64,000 bases of DNA from Speluncibacter jeojiensis (GCF_029589495.1 NZ_JAAIVF010000006.1:296166-360165); one strand, 5' to 3'; positions 19,808-30,717 are shown, numbered from the stretch's first letter. Notes: generated by a model not told the origin, from the sequence alone. A program made the numbers and translations.

Positions 19808-20758
19808 GTGCCAGTTCGAAGATCCGTGGGTTCGTCCGCGCCGATCGGCCGCGGATCCCGCAGGATCGGCCGCGGCCGGGCGGCGTCGCTCTGCATGGTG
19901 TCGACCGCACTCGCCGCGTTGCTGGGAGTGTCGGCCTGTGCGCACAACGACGAGGGTCTGGTCCCGCCACGCACGGCCGTCCACGTGACCGAGGTCCCCG
20001 AGATCGCCGCGCTGGTGCCCGCGGACATCAGGTCCTCCGGGAGGCTGGTCGTGGGCACCAATCCGCCCTACGCCCCCAACGAGTTCAAGGACGCGTCGGG
20101 TCACATCGTGGGCTTCGATGTGGACCTGCTCAACGCGGTGGGCGCCGTGCTCGGACTGCGGGTGGACTACCAGCAGTCCGACTTCGAGAAGATCATCCCC
20201 GCGGTCCAGGCCGGCACCTTCAACCTCGGCATGTCCTCGTTCACCGACTCGCCCGAGCGGGAGAAGGCGGTCGACTTCGTCGACTACTACCGGGCGGGGA
20301 CGCAGTGGGCGCAGCGCACCGGGGAGCGCATCGACCCGAACAACGCCTGCGGCCTGCGGGTGGCGGTGCAGACCACCACGACCCAGGACACCGACGAGAT
20401 CCCCGCGAAGAGCGAGGCCTGCGTCGCCGCGGGCCGGCCGCCCATCGACAAGGTCAAGTACGACAGCCAGGACGAGGCGACCAACGCGCTGATCCTCGGC
20501 CGGGTCGACGCCCTGTCCGCGGACTCGCCGGTGACCGCGTACGCCGTCAAGCGCAGCAAGGGCCGACTGATCATGGACGGGCAGGTGTTCGACTCGGCAC
20601 CCTACGGCTGGCCGGTGCGCAAGGGCTCGCCGCTCGGACCGGCGTTGCAGCGGGCCATGCAGCACCTGATCGACACCGGCGTGTACCGACAGATCACCGA
20701 CGACTGGGGGCTGCAGGCAGGAATGATCACGACGTCACAGATCAACGGCGCGGCATGA
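19808..20758 (+). CDS. ABC importer substrate-binding lipoprotein (polar amino acid type)
   Basis: 316 residues. A basic n-region and hydrophobic stretch end in the lipobox V-S-A-C with Cys44 as the lipidation site. The mature protein is a family 3 solute-binding protein: LVVGTNPPYAPNEFKD, IVGFDVDLLNAVGAVLG, FEKIIPAVQAGTFNLGMSSFTDSPEREKAVDFVDYY. These sequences are typical for glutamine, glutamate, arginine or related ligands, and the exact ligand is not evident. The stop overlaps the permease start as ATGA, and the ATPase follows with another ATGA, so the three genes form one translationally coupled operon. Confidence 0.9.
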   Translation: MPVRRSVGSSAPIGRGSRRIGRGRAASLCMVSTALAALLGVSACAHNDEGLVPPRTAVHVTEVPEIAALVPADIRSSGRLVVGTNPPYAPNEFKDASGHIVGFDVDLLNAVGAVLGLRVDYQQSDFEKIIPAVQAGTFNLGMSSFTDSPEREKAVDFVDYYRAGTQWAQRTGERIDPNNACGLRVAVQTTTTQDTDEIPAKSEACVAAGRPPIDKVKYDSQDEATNALILGRVDALSADSPVTAYAVKRSKGRLIMDGQVFDSAPYGWPVRKGSPLGPALQRAMQHLIDTGVYRQITDDWGLQAGMITTSQINGAA

Positions 20759-21747
20759 CCGGGCCCGACCCCGCCGGGCAGGCGCGCCCTCCCGTCGGCC
20801 ACGATGCCGAGCCGGAGCCGATCAAGGCCGTGCCGCTGCGCCGGCCCGGACGGTGGATCGCCGCGATCGTCATCGCCGTCGCGTTCGCACTGTTCGCCTA
20901 TGGGGCGGCCACGAACAAGGCCTTCGCGTGGGATGTGTACGCGCGCTACCTGTTCGACGCGCGGATCAGTGAGGCCGCGTGGAAGACCATCCAGCTCACC
21001 GTGCTGGCGATGGTGCTCGCGGTGGTGCTCGGCGTGCTGCTCGCGGTGATGCGGCTCTCGCCGAATCCGGTGCTGCGCACCTCGTCGTGGCTCTATCTGT
21101 GGGTGTTCCGCGGGACGCCGGTGTACGTCCAACTGGTGTTCTGGGGTCTGTTCCCGTCGATCTACAAGACGCTGGACCTCGGCATCCCGTTCGTGCACCA
21201 GTTCGCGCACATCGACCTGCAGGATCTGCAGGCGGCCTTCGCCTTTGCGGTCATCGGACTGGGCCTGAACGAGGCCGCCTACATGGCCGAGATCGTGCGC
21301 GCCGGGATCAACTCGGTCAACGAGGGGCAGAGCGAGGCGTCGGTCGCGCTGGGCATGTCGTGGTCGCAGACGATGCGGCGCACGGTGCTGCCACAGGCGA
21401 TGCGGGTGATCATCCCGCCCACCGGCAACGAGCTGATCGGGATGCTCAAAACCACGTCGCTGGTCAGCGCGGTGCCGTACACGCTCGAACTCTACGGCCG
21501 CCAACGCGACATCGCCGGGGTGATCTTCGAGCCGATCCCGCTGCTGCTGGTCGCCGCCACCTGGTATCTGGCGATCACCAGCGTGCTGATGATCGGCCAG
21601 CACTTCCTCGAGAAGCGGTACTCGAAGGGCGCCACCCGGGCGTTGACGGGGCGGCAGTTGCGGGCGCTCGCACGTGCCCAGCAGGTGGGCGAGGTGGGCG
21701 GACAGGGTGTGGGCGACGGGCCGGGACCGGGAGAAGAGCACGCATGA
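20755..21747 (+). CDS. ABC importer permease (HisM/GlnP type)
   Basis: 330 residues. A cytoplasmic N-terminal tail of about 30 residues precedes a first membrane helix ([18 protein letters not shown]). The His/Glu/Gln/Arg/opine permease domain begins near [64 protein letters not shown] is the coupling-loop region (EAA motif) that contacts the ATPase. About five to six membrane helices in all. The Gly-rich acidic C-terminus after residue 300 is variable. The start ATG overlaps the binding-protein stop by four bases. Confidence 0.92.
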   Translation: MTGPDPAGQARPPVGHDAEPEPIKAVPLRRPGRWIAAIVIAVAFALFAYGAATNKAFAWDVYARYLFDARISEAAWKTIQLTVLAMVLAVVLGVLLAVMRLSPNPVLRTSSWLYLWVFRGTPVYVQLVFWGLFPSIYKTLDLGIPFVHQFAHIDLQDLQAAFAFAVIGLGLNEAAYMAEIVRAGINSVNEGQSEASVALGMSWSQTMRRTVLPQAMRVIIPPTGNELIGMLKTTSLVSAVPYTLELYGRQRDIAGVIFEPIPLLLVAATWYLAITSVLMIGQHFLEKRYSKGATRALTGRQLRALARAQQVGEVGGQGVGDGPGPGEEHA

Positions 21748-22523
21748 CGACCGAATCCACCGAGACGCCGATGGTCGTGGCCGACCGCGTCTGCAAGAAC
21801 TTCGGGGCGCTCAAGGTGCTGCGCGGCGTCTCGCTCGAGATCGAGCGGGGCAAGGTGCTGTGCCTGATCGGCCCCTCGGGCTCGGGCAAGTCGACGTTCC
21901 TGCGGTGCATCAACCACCTCGAGCGGGTCAACGCCGGTCGGCTGTATGTCGACGGTGAGCTGGTCGGCTACTCCGAGCGCGGCGGCAAGCTGTACGAGCT
22001 GCACCCGCGCCAGGCCGCCCGGCAGCGCCGCGACATCGGCATGGTGTTCCAGCACTTCAACCTGTTCCCGCACCGGACCGTGCTGGAGAATGTCATCGAG
22101 GCGCCGATCCTCGTCAAGAAGGTCCGGAAGAAGCAGGCGGTCGAGCGGGCGCGTGAGCTGCTCGACCAGGTGGGCCTGGCCGTGAAGGCGGATGCGTACC
22201 CGGCGCAGCTCTCGGGTGGTCAGCAACAGCGGGTGGCGATTGCGCGGGCGCTGGCGATGGAACCGAAGCTGATGCTGTTCGACGAGCCGACCTCCGCGCT
22301 CGATCCCGAACTCGTGGGGGAGGTGCTCGGGGTGATGAAGGACCTCGCGTCGGCGGGGATGACGATGGTGGTCGTCACCCACGAGATGGGGTTCGCGCGC
22401 GAGGTCGCCGACGAGTTGGTGTTCATGGACGGCGGGGTCGTGGTCGAGGCCGGCCCGCCGCGGGAGCTGCTCGCGAACCCCCGGCACGAGCGCACGCAGG
22501 CGTTCTTGTCGAAGCTGCTCTAG
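21744..22523 (+). CDS. ABC importer ATP-binding protein (GlnQ type)
   Basis: 259 residues. Walker [10 protein letters not shown] (about 43-51), Q-loop in [11 protein letters not shown], signature LSGGQQQR (about 154), Walker [15 protein letters not shown] and switch His in [10 protein letters not shown] are all intact. The pattern [13 protein letters not shown] is characteristic of polar-amino-acid importers. It powers the preceding permease. Between the Walker A and Q-loop there is a small extra insertion ([19 protein letters not shown]), seen in some actinobacterial members. It ends 20 bases before the convergent methyltransferase gene. Confidence 0.94.
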   Translation: MTTESTETPMVVADRVCKNFGALKVLRGVSLEIERGKVLCLIGPSGSGKSTFLRCINHLERVNAGRLYVDGELVGYSERGGKLYELHPRQAARQRRDIGMVFQHFNLFPHRTVLENVIEAPILVKKVRKKQAVERARELLDQVGLAVKADAYPAQLSGGQQQRVAIARALAMEPKLMLFDEPTSALDPELVGEVLGVMKDLASAGMTMVVVTHEMGFAREVADELVFMDGGVVVEAGPPRELLANPRHERTQAFLSKLL

Positions 22524-22543
22524 CGGGCGTTACGCGGCCGCGT

Positions 22544-23395
22544 TCACCGCGGCTTGTGGCTGCAGAAGATTGCGGTGCCGGGGAAGAGCTGTCCGCGCAG
22601 GGGGCTCCACTGGCCCCATTCGCGGTCGAGCCACTCGGGCCAGTCCGGCTCGACGATGTCGTCGACCACCAGCCCGGCAGCGACCAGTTCGCGGACCCGG
22701 TCACCGATCGTGCGGTGGTGCTCGACGTAGGTCGGCGTGCCCGCGGCGTCTACCTCGACGTACGGGGTGCGGTCGAAGTACGGCATCGTCGCGACCAGGC
22801 CGGCCGGACCGGGGTCGTCGGGGAAGATCCAGCGCATCGGGTGGTTGACCGAGAACACCCACCGACCGCCGGGGCGCAGCACGCGGGCTACCTCACGCAT
22901 CACCCGTGCAGAATCCGCCACGAACGGAACACCACCGAAAGCCGAACAGGCCAGGTCGAATCCGGCGTCGGCGAACGGCAGGAATTCGGCCCCCGCCTGG
23001 ATCAGCGGCACCTGGGGGCCGCCGCGTTCCATCGCGGCCAGCCCGCGCGCGAGCATGCCGCCGGACAGATCCAGCCCGACCGCCTCGGCACCCTGGCCGG
23101 CGAGCCAGCGCGCGCACGGCGCCGACCCGCACCCGATCTCCAGGACCCGCCGGCCCGCGACCTCGCCGAGCAGGTGGACGTCGCCCTCGTGCAGGCCCTC
23201 CGGACACCACACGAACTCGCCGGCGTCCGAGTCGGCGCCGAGGAAATCGCCGTGGGTGCGGTGGTAGGCGTCGGCGTCGGCGTCCCACCAGGCGCGACTG
23301 GCCTGCTGGCTGGCTTCGGTCCCGATCCGGGCGCGGGCGACGGCGGCGGTGCCCAGCGCGGCCTCCGCGGCGGCGTGGCGGTCGTGTTCACTCAT
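22544..23395 (-). CDS. Class I SAM-dependent methyltransferase
   Basis: 283 residues. RVLEIGCGSAPCARWLAGQGAEAVGLDLSGGML (about residues 85-118) contains motif I and the acidic residue that binds the ribose of SAM. FDLACSAFGGVPFV and LRPGGRWVFSVNHPMRW are later Rossmann motifs. This matches methyltransferase type 11. The N-terminus has an Ala-rich stretch before RAWWDADADAYHRTHGDFL, which resembles relatives annotated as hypothetical methyltransferases in mycobacteria. Substrate is unknown. TAGGTT (23410-23405) lies nine bases before the ATG, so the mRNA leader would be at most a few bases. Divergent from rpsA. Confidence 0.85.
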   Translation of the reverse strand: MSEHDRHAAAEAALGTAAVARARIGTEASQQASRAWWDADADAYHRTHGDFLGADSDAGEFVWCPEGLHEGDVHLLGEVAGRRVLEIGCGSAPCARWLAGQGAEAVGLDLSGGMLARGLAAMERGGPQVPLIQAGAEFLPFADAGFDLACSAFGGVPFVADSARVMREVARVLRPGGRWVFSVNHPMRWIFPDDPGPAGLVATMPYFDRTPYVEVDAAGTPTYVEHHRTIGDRVRELVAAGLVVDDIVEPDWPEWLDREWGQWSPLRGQLFPGTAIFCSHKPR

Positions 23396-23421
23396 GACGG
23401 TTGCAACCTACCCGGGTGGGT

Positions 23422-23451
23422 TTGCCCAGGTAACAGTCGGTCTAGTAGCCT
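23422..23451 (+). promoter_or_regulatory. rpsA promoter (-35 TTGCCC, -10 TAGCCT)
   Basis: TTGCCC at 23422-23427 and TAGCCT at 23446-23451 are 18 bases apart. Transcription from about 23458 gives a leader of about 130 bases holding small hairpins, for example ATCTCC/GGAGAT at 23493-23509. Confidence 0.55.
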
Positions 23452-23590
23452 GGACACTTGCGAGTGTCGGTAGTGCTGCACGGGTCTTGCAGATCTCCTC
23501 GCCGGAGATGCCGATCGCGGTGCGCCGGGCACTCGTGAGTCCGACCGAACACCGTCAACCGATACCAATCCTTCCGGAGCAACTCACCTA

Positions 23591-25060
23591 ATGCCCACCA
23601 CCACTTCCACCTCGCCGCAGGTAGCCGTCAACGACATCGGCTCCGCCGAGGACTTCCTCGCCGCCATCGACAAGACGATCAAGTACTTCAACGATGGCGA
23701 CATCGTCGAGGGCACCATCGTCAAGGTCGACCGCGACGAGGTCCTGCTCGACATCGGCTACAAGACCGAGGGTGTCATCCCCTCGCGTGAGCTGTCGATC
23801 AAGCACGACGTCGACCCCAACGAGGTCGTTTCCGTCGGCGACGAGGTCGAGGCCCTTGTTCTCACCAAGGAGGACAAGGAGGGTCGCCTGATCCTGTCGA
23901 AGAAGCGCGCCCAGTACGAGCGCGCGTGGGGCACCATCGAGGAGCTCAAGGAGAAGGACGAGGCCGTCAAGGGCACCGTCATCGAGGTTGTCAAGGGTGG
24001 CCTGATCCTCGACATCGGCCTGCGCGGCTTCCTGCCGGCGTCGCTGGTCGAGATGCGCCGCGTCCGCGACCTCCAGCCGTACGTCGGCAAGGAGATCGAG
24101 GCCAAGATCATCGAGCTGGACAAGAACCGCAACAACGTGGTCCTGTCGCGTCGCGCCTGGCTCGAGCAGACCCAGTCCGAGGTCCGCAGCGAGTTCCTGC
24201 ACCAGCTGCAGAAGGGCCAGGTCCGCAAGGGCGTCGTGTCCTCGATCGTCAACTTCGGCGCGTTCGTCGACCTCGGCGGCGTCGACGGTCTGGTGCACGT
24301 CTCCGAGCTGTCCTGGAAGCACATCGACCACCCGTCCGAGGTCGTGCAGGTCGGCGACGAGGTCACCGTCGAGGTCCTCGACGTGGACATGGACCGCGAG
24401 CGCGTGTCCCTGTCGCTCAAGGCCACCCAGGAAGACCCGTGGCGTCAGTTCGCCCGCACCCACGCGATCGGTCAGATCGTGCCGGGCAAGGTCACCAAGC
24501 TCGTTCCGTTCGGCGCATTCGTCCGCGTCGAGGAGGGCATCGAGGGCCTGGTGCACATCTCCGAGCTGGCCGAGCGCCACGTGGAGGTTCCGGACCAGGT
24601 CGTGTCCGTCGGCGACGACGCGATGGTCAAGGTCATCGACATCGACCTGGAGCGTCGCCGCATCTCGCTGTCGCTCAAGCAGGCGAACGAGGACTACACG
24701 GAAGAGTTCGACCCGTCGAAGTACGGCATGGCCGACAGCTACGACGAGCAGGGCAACTACATCTTCCCCGAGGGCTTCGACGCCGAGACCAACGAGTGGC
24801 TCGAGGGCTTCGACAAGCAGCGTGAAGAGTGGGAAGGCCGCTACGCCGAGGCCGAGCGTCGCCACAAGATGCACACCGCTCAGATGGAGAAGATGGCTGC
24901 CGACGAGGCCGCCGAGGCCGCAGCGGGTGCCGCCGGCACCAACTACTCCTCGGAGAGTGGCGCCGAGTCCCGTGACGCGGGCACCGGTTCGTCCGGTGGC
25001 TCCCTCGCGAGCGACGCACAGCTGGCCGCGCTCCGCGAGAAGCTGTCGGGTAACGCCTGA
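23591..25060 (+). CDS. rpsA: 30S ribosomal protein S1
   Basis: 489 residues with four S1 RNA-binding domains (roughly 33-105, 122-190, 207-276 and 292-362), as usual for actinobacteria, compared with six in E. coli. Clear repeats are VEGTIVKVDRDEVLLDIGYKTEG, VSSIVNFGAFVDLGGVDGLVHVSE and VTKLVPFGAFVRVEEGIEGLVHISE-type blocks. After residue 365 comes a charged, Ala/Ser/Gly-rich tail ending in SDAQLAALREKLSGNA, conserved with mycobacterial RpsA by recollection. GGAG at 23576-23579 is eleven bases before ATG 23591. Long structured leader; autoregulation by S1 is plausible but not shown. Next to polA and coaE as in M. tuberculosis. Confidence 0.97.
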   Translation: MPTTTSTSPQVAVNDIGSAEDFLAAIDKTIKYFNDGDIVEGTIVKVDRDEVLLDIGYKTEGVIPSRELSIKHDVDPNEVVSVGDEVEALVLTKEDKEGRLILSKKRAQYERAWGTIEELKEKDEAVKGTVIEVVKGGLILDIGLRGFLPASLVEMRRVRDLQPYVGKEIEAKIIELDKNRNNVVLSRRAWLEQTQSEVRSEFLHQLQKGQVRKGVVSSIVNFGAFVDLGGVDGLVHVSELSWKHIDHPSEVVQVGDEVTVEVLDVDMDRERVSLSLKATQEDPWRQFARTHAIGQIVPGKVTKLVPFGAFVRVEEGIEGLVHISELAERHVEVPDQVVSVGDDAMVKVIDIDLERRRISLSLKQANEDYTEEFDPSKYGMADSYDEQGNYIFPEGFDAETNEWLEGFDKQREEWEGRYAEAERRHKMHTAQMEKMAADEAAEAAAGAAGTNYSSESGAESRDAGTGSSGGSLASDAQLAALREKLSGNA

Positions 25061-25118
25061 TCGCACGGGCTGCCTGATGGCGACCGTCCGATGACGGTCA
25101 CCTGATCCGCCTGATCAA

Positions 25119-25154
25119 CCGGGCCCCGATCCTCACCAGAGGGTCGGGGCCCGG
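25119..25154 (+). terminator. Strong hairpin after rpsA
   Basis: An 11-bp perfect stem (CCGGGCCCCGA at 25119-25129 with TCGGGGCCCGG at 25144-25154) with a 14-base loop. No T-run follows, as is common for actinobacterial terminators. It lies 58 bases after the rpsA stop and before the coaE start. Confidence 0.7.
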
Positions 25155-25188
25155 TCGCGTCCGGGGAGCGTGTGGAAGACTCGTGGCC

Positions 25189-26364
25189 GTGCTGAGAGTG
25201 GGATTGACCGGAGGTATCGGAGCCGGCAAGTCGACGGTGTCCAAGGCGCTGGCGGCCAAGGGCGCGGTGATCGTCGACGCAGACCTGATCGCCCGCGAGG
25301 TCGTCGAGCCGGGGACCCCCGGACTCGCCGCCCTGGTGGAGGCGTTCGGCGAGGACATTCTGGCCGCCGACGGCACGCTCGACCGCCCGGGCCTGGCCGC
25401 CAAGGCCTTCGCCTCCGACGAGGCCCGGGGCCGGCTCAACGCGATCCTGCATCCGCTGATCGGTGCGCGCACAGCCGAACTGGTCGAGGGCGCCGGCCCA
25501 GATGCGGTCGTCGTCCAGGACATCCCGCTGCTCGTGGAGGGCGGTCTGGCCCCGGCGTTCCACATCGTGGTGATCGTCCACGCCGACGTCGAGGAACGGA
25601 TCCGCCGGCTGGTGAACTTCCGCGGCATCCCCGAGGCCGACGCACGGGCGCGGGTGGCGGCGCAGGCGAACGACGACCAGCGCCGCCTGGCCGCCGACGT
25701 GTGGCTGGACAACACCGGCGACCCCGCGGACCTGGCCGCCGCGGTCGACGAACTGTGGGAGGAGCGGCTGCGGCCTTACCAGCGCAACCTGCTGACCGGT
25801 ACCCCGGCCCGCTGCTCGCAGATCCTCGTCGAGTCGGACCCCGATTGGGCGCGGCAGGGCGAGCGGCTGGCGGCCAGGCTGCGCGCGGCGTGCGGCGACC
25901 GTGCGGTACGGGTGGACCACATCGGGCCGACGGCGGTGCCCGGACTCGCCGCGCGCGACGTGATCGACCTGCAGGTCTGCGTGCCGAGCATGGCGGTCGC
26001 CGACGAACTTGCCGATGTGCTGGCCGCCGCCGGGTTCCCGCGGCAGCACGACCGCGCCGACGGGGACCTGATCGACGAGGACCTGGCGGACTGCCTGGCC
26101 GACGATCCGTCCGATGGCGACCTGCGACTGCACGGGGCGGCCGACCCGGACCGTCCGGCGATGATCCATGTCCGCGAGAGCGGTTCGGCGGGGGAGCACT
26201 GTGCGTTGATCCTGCGCGACTGGCTGCGCGCCGATGCGGCCACCCGCGCCGACTACGCGGGGAGCGTGCACAGCGGCAGCACCCAGCGGCAGTGGCTGCA
26301 GGCCCACCGCGAGGGCGCCCTCGCCTGGGCGGACGCGGCGGGCTGGACCATCACCGCCAGCTGA
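25189..26364 (+). CDS. coaE: Dephospho-CoA kinase fused to a GrpB/UPF0157 domain
   Basis: 391 residues. The first about 200 are dephospho-CoA kinase: P-loop GLTGGIGAGKST at the start, DADLIAREVV, and QDIPLLVEGGL. They catalyse the last step of CoA synthesis. From about residue 215 a second domain (DHIGPTAVPGLAARDVIDLQV) resembles the GrpB/UPF0157 nucleotidyltransferase-like family; mycobacterial CoaE has the same long form. GTG 25189 is chosen because it gives MLRVGLTGG, as in relatives; AAGACT sits seven bases before it. An in-frame GTG at 25183 is the alternative. The 3' end overlaps the convergent DUF402 gene by 14 bases. Confidence 0.94.
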   Translation: MLRVGLTGGIGAGKSTVSKALAAKGAVIVDADLIAREVVEPGTPGLAALVEAFGEDILAADGTLDRPGLAAKAFASDEARGRLNAILHPLIGARTAELVEGAGPDAVVVQDIPLLVEGGLAPAFHIVVIVHADVEERIRRLVNFRGIPEADARARVAAQANDDQRRLAADVWLDNTGDPADLAAAVDELWEERLRPYQRNLLTGTPARCSQILVESDPDWARQGERLAARLRAACGDRAVRVDHIGPTAVPGLAARDVIDLQVCVPSMAVADELADVLAAAGFPRQHDRADGDLIDEDLADCLADDPSDGDLRLHGAADPDRPAMIHVRESGSAGEHCALILRDWLRADAATRADYAGSVHSGSTQRQWLQAHREGALAWADAAGWTITAS

Positions 26365-26878
26365 TCGGCATCCCCAGCGAGTCCAGCCAGCGGCCGAGGT
26401 CGTGTCCGTGCGCGGCGAGGCCGTCGATCGCGGCCGCCGCCCGGTGGACCGCCGCCTCGGCGACCGGGCCGTCGAGCAGCCCCGCGACCCGCGCGTCGAG
26501 CAACTCGTCGACGTCGAGCAGGCGGGTGTCGCGGCCGGTGCGGACCACCAGGTCCAGGTAGTGGTCCACGGACGTCCACACAGCGCCGCCGTCGGTGAAC
26601 TCGCCGACGTCCAGGTAGTGGTCCTGGTCCTGTTCGTGCCCGGCGGTGAAGTGGAAGATCGTCGCGCGCAGCCCCAGTTCCGGAAGCAGCCACGACTCGA
26701 GGTAGTCGAAGCGCGGATGGTCGGCGGTGCGGGCCATGTACAGGCCCCACGGCCGGCGGTCGTAACGCTCGACCGGCCGGACGAACCCCTTCGGGTCGGT
26801 GTTGGTCATCGCGACGAGATCGAACGTCTCGTGCTTGGGGGGATGGACCGCGGGCCGGGCCGGCTCGGTGCCGTTCAT
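26351..26878 (-). CDS. DUF402 family protein
   Basis: 175 residues. Central segments [48 protein letters not shown] and [29 protein letters not shown] match the DUF402/FomD-like beta-barrel family. That family includes cation-dependent nucleoside-diphosphate phosphatases. The tyrosine, Asp and Asp/Glu residues used by those enzymes seem present ([15 protein letters not shown]), so phosphatase activity is possible. It sits between coaE and uvrB as Rv1632c does in M. tuberculosis (recalled). TAGGTT at 26890-26885 is six bases before the ATG, so the gene is probably leaderless. Divergent from uvrB. Confidence 0.8.
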   Translation of the reverse strand: MNGTEPARPAVHPPKHETFDLVAMTNTDPKGFVRPVERYDRRPWGLYMARTADHPRFDYLESWLLPELGLRATIFHFTAGHEQDQDHYLDVGEFTDGGAVWTSVDHYLDLVVRTGRDTRLLDVDELLDARVAGLLDGPVAEAAVHRAAAAIDGLAAHGHDLGRWLDSLGMPISWR

Positions 26879-26884
26879 GTGCGC

Positions 26885-26915
26885 AACCTACCTTGTCGGT
26901 GGCGGCGTTTACCCT
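26885..26915. promoter_or_regulatory. Divergent leaderless promoters, DUF402 gene and uvrB
   Basis: The two start codons are only 43 bases apart. TAGGTT (26890-26885, minus) precedes the minus ATG by six bases, and TACCCT (26910-26915, plus) precedes the uvrB ATG by six bases. The two hexamers are 19 bases apart, so RNA polymerase footprints must overlap. Confidence 0.65.
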
Positions 26916-26921
26916 GGTCTC

Positions 26922-29081
<2,160 letters not shown>

Positions 29082-29120
29082 GCCCGGCTCCGCCGTGCGC
29101 GCGACGCACCGGCGGTGCGT

Positions 29121-29132
29121 TACCGTCGTCCC
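29121..29132 (+). promoter_or_regulatory. Leaderless promoter -10 of the SCO6745-like gene
   Basis: TACCGT at 29121-29126 is six bases before ATG 29133. No Shine-Dalgarno sequence. Confidence 0.55.
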
Positions 29133-29999
29133 ATGGACGCGAATTCTGCTGGCAGGCAGGCAAAGGCCCTCGACCAGATCCACGCGATGTCGTACTTCGC
29201 CCCGGAGATGGGCGAGAGCCTCGCCGGCGTCGGCCTCGAACCCGGTGGCATGCCGTACTTCGCGAGCAGGTCGGCGGCGATGGGAGCGGTCGGCGCTGCC
29301 GTGGTCGCGGCGACCTTCTACACGTTCAACCCCGAACTGGTTGCCCGATTCATCCCGCGCGCATGGGAACTCGCGTCCCCCGAGCAGATTGTCGCAGCGA
29401 GGTACGCCGGCGCGGATGGCGCGTTGCGCCGCATCCTCGGGGCGGACCGCATCGGCTCGCCCGAGCTGGCCGAGGCCGCCGAACTGGCCGCCATCGCGGC
29501 CCGCGCCGCCCGGCCGGAGGGGCGGCCGCTGTTCGCCGCCCACGCCCAGGTGCCGTGGCCGGAGCAGCCGCACCTGTCGCTCTGGCATGCGTTGACCCTG
29601 TTGCGCGAGTACCGCGGCGACGGTCACATGGTGGCGTTGCAGGCCGCAGGGCTGTCCGGGATCGAAGCGCTGATCACGCACACCGCGACGGGCACCGGTT
29701 TCACCGCCGACGCCGCTCGCAGCCGTCGGGGCTGGTCGCAGCAGCAGTGGGACACCGCGGTCGGCGACCTGCGCGACCGCGAACTGCTCGGCAGTTCCGG
29801 CGAGCTGACCGAATTGGGTGCGGAGACACGGCAGGTCGTCGAGGACCTGACCGACGACCTCGCGCTGCCCGCGTGGTCGGAACTCGGCGACGACGGGCTC
29901 GCGCGGCTGGCCGAACTGGCCGAGCCGATCCGCCGGGCGGTTGTCGAGTCGGGGGCGTTCCCCGCGCAGATCTTCGGGCCGCGCTGGGGCAAGTACTGA
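29133..29999 (+). CDS. SCO6745-like protein with possible winged-helix domain
   Basis: 288 residues, soluble, no signal peptide. The N-terminus AKALDQIHAMSYFAPEMGESLAGVGLEPGGMPYFASRSAAMGAVGAAVVAATFYTFNPEL matches a family I know only as SCO6745-like. The C-terminal half (GWSQQQWDTAVGDLRDRELLGSSGELTELG) looks like a winged helix-turn-helix wing region, so a regulatory or MarR-like role is conceivable, though unproven. ATG 29133 is chosen from its TACCGT -10; a longer start at 29115 would ignore that. It lies alone between uvrB and the universal stress gene. Function is unknown. Confidence 0.7.
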   Translation: MDANSAGRQAKALDQIHAMSYFAPEMGESLAGVGLEPGGMPYFASRSAAMGAVGAAVVAATFYTFNPELVARFIPRAWELASPEQIVAARYAGADGALRRILGADRIGSPELAEAAELAAIAARAARPEGRPLFAAHAQVPWPEQPHLSLWHALTLLREYRGDGHMVALQAAGLSGIEALITHTATGTGFTADAARSRRGWSQQQWDTAVGDLRDRELLGSSGELTELGAETRQVVEDLTDDLALPAWSELGDDGLARLAELAEPIRRAVVESGAFPAQIFGPRWGKY

Positions 30000-30104
30000 C
30001 GCGGGTACCGAAGACGACGAGCAGTGCCGGTGCGAGGCGGATCACAGTCGAGCGCGCGGATGCTCTCTCGCCACTGCAGCAGGGGTTTTCGCGGCGATCA
30101 TGCC

Positions 30105-30110
30105 TATGAT
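30105..30110 (+). promoter_or_regulatory. Candidate upstream -10 (TATGAT) for the universal stress gene
   Basis: TATGAT at 30105-30110 is close to the sigma-A consensus. It is part of an inverted repeat, CGATCAT (30095-30101) and ATGATCG (30106-30112). A transcript from here would have a leader of about 145 bases. No clear -35. Confidence 0.4.
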
Positions 30111-30166
30111 CGACACCTGCAACGAGCACAGCGCTCACAGACGGTGCACGACGACGCGCGGCAAAA

Positions 30167-30190
30167 CGCCATCGCAGCACTGCGATGGCG
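30167..30190. promoter_or_regulatory. 24-bp perfect palindrome before the universal stress gene
   Basis: Arms CGCCATCGCAG (30167-30177) and CTGCGATGGCG (30180-30190) are perfect inverted repeats with two bases between. Immediately downstream TACTCT (30192-30197) is a candidate -10, so the palindrome would cover the -35 to spacer region. It could be an operator for a dimeric repressor, or an RNA hairpin if transcription starts at the upstream TATGAT. Confidence 0.6.
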
Positions 30191-30264
30191 ATACTCTCAG
30201 CGCGGGTCGATGTGCACCCCGTGTCGCGCCCCGCTCATGACAACCATGATCCATGGAGGACTGC

Positions 30265-30717
30265 ATGACCGCCTACCGCACCATCGTCGTCGGAACCGAT
30301 GGCTCCGATTCGTCGATGAAGGCAGTGGAGAAGGCCGGTGCACTGGCGGCCGGAGCCGACAGCAAGCTCGTCATCGCGTGCGCCTACTTCCCGTCCGATC
30401 CGCGCGACGTCGAGTCCGCGGCCGACAAGCTGGGCGAGGACGCCTACCAGGTGCGCGGCGCGGCGCCGACCTACGAGATCCTGCGGACCGCCAAGGAGCG
30501 CGCGCAGGCCGCCGGTGCGCACACGGTCGTCGAGCGTTCCATCGTCGGGGCGCCGGTCGAGTCGCTGCTCGGGCTGGTCGACGAGGTCGAGGGCGACCTG
30601 CTGGTCGTCGGCAACCGCGGGCTGAACACGCTCACCGGCCGGCTGCTCGGCTCCGTGCCGTCCGACGTCGCCCGCAAGTCCGACTGCGACGTGTTGATCG
30701 TGCACACCGTCCGCTGA
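30265..30717 (+). CDS. Universal stress protein (UspA family, Rv1636-like)
   Basis: 150 residues, one Usp domain. IVVGTDGSDSSMKAVEKA at the N-terminus and GNRGLNTLTGRLLGSVPSDVA near the C-terminus carry the G-2x-G-9x-G(S/T) nucleotide-binding loop. The protein resembles M. tuberculosis Rv1636, reported to bind cAMP and ATP. ATG 30265 is preferred over 30253 because GGAGGA (30255-30260) lies four bases before it and overlaps the other start. It is preceded by a 265-base gene-free region with two inverted repeats. Its stop is TGA, immediately followed by the stop of helR on the other strand: TGATCA serves both genes. Confidence 0.93.
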   Translation: MTAYRTIVVGTDGSDSSMKAVEKAGALAAGADSKLVIACAYFPSDPRDVESAADKLGEDAYQVRGAAPTYEILRTAKERAQAAGAHTVVERSIVGAPVESLLGLVDEVEGDLLVVGNRGLNTLTGRLLGSVPSDVARKSDCDVLIVHTVR

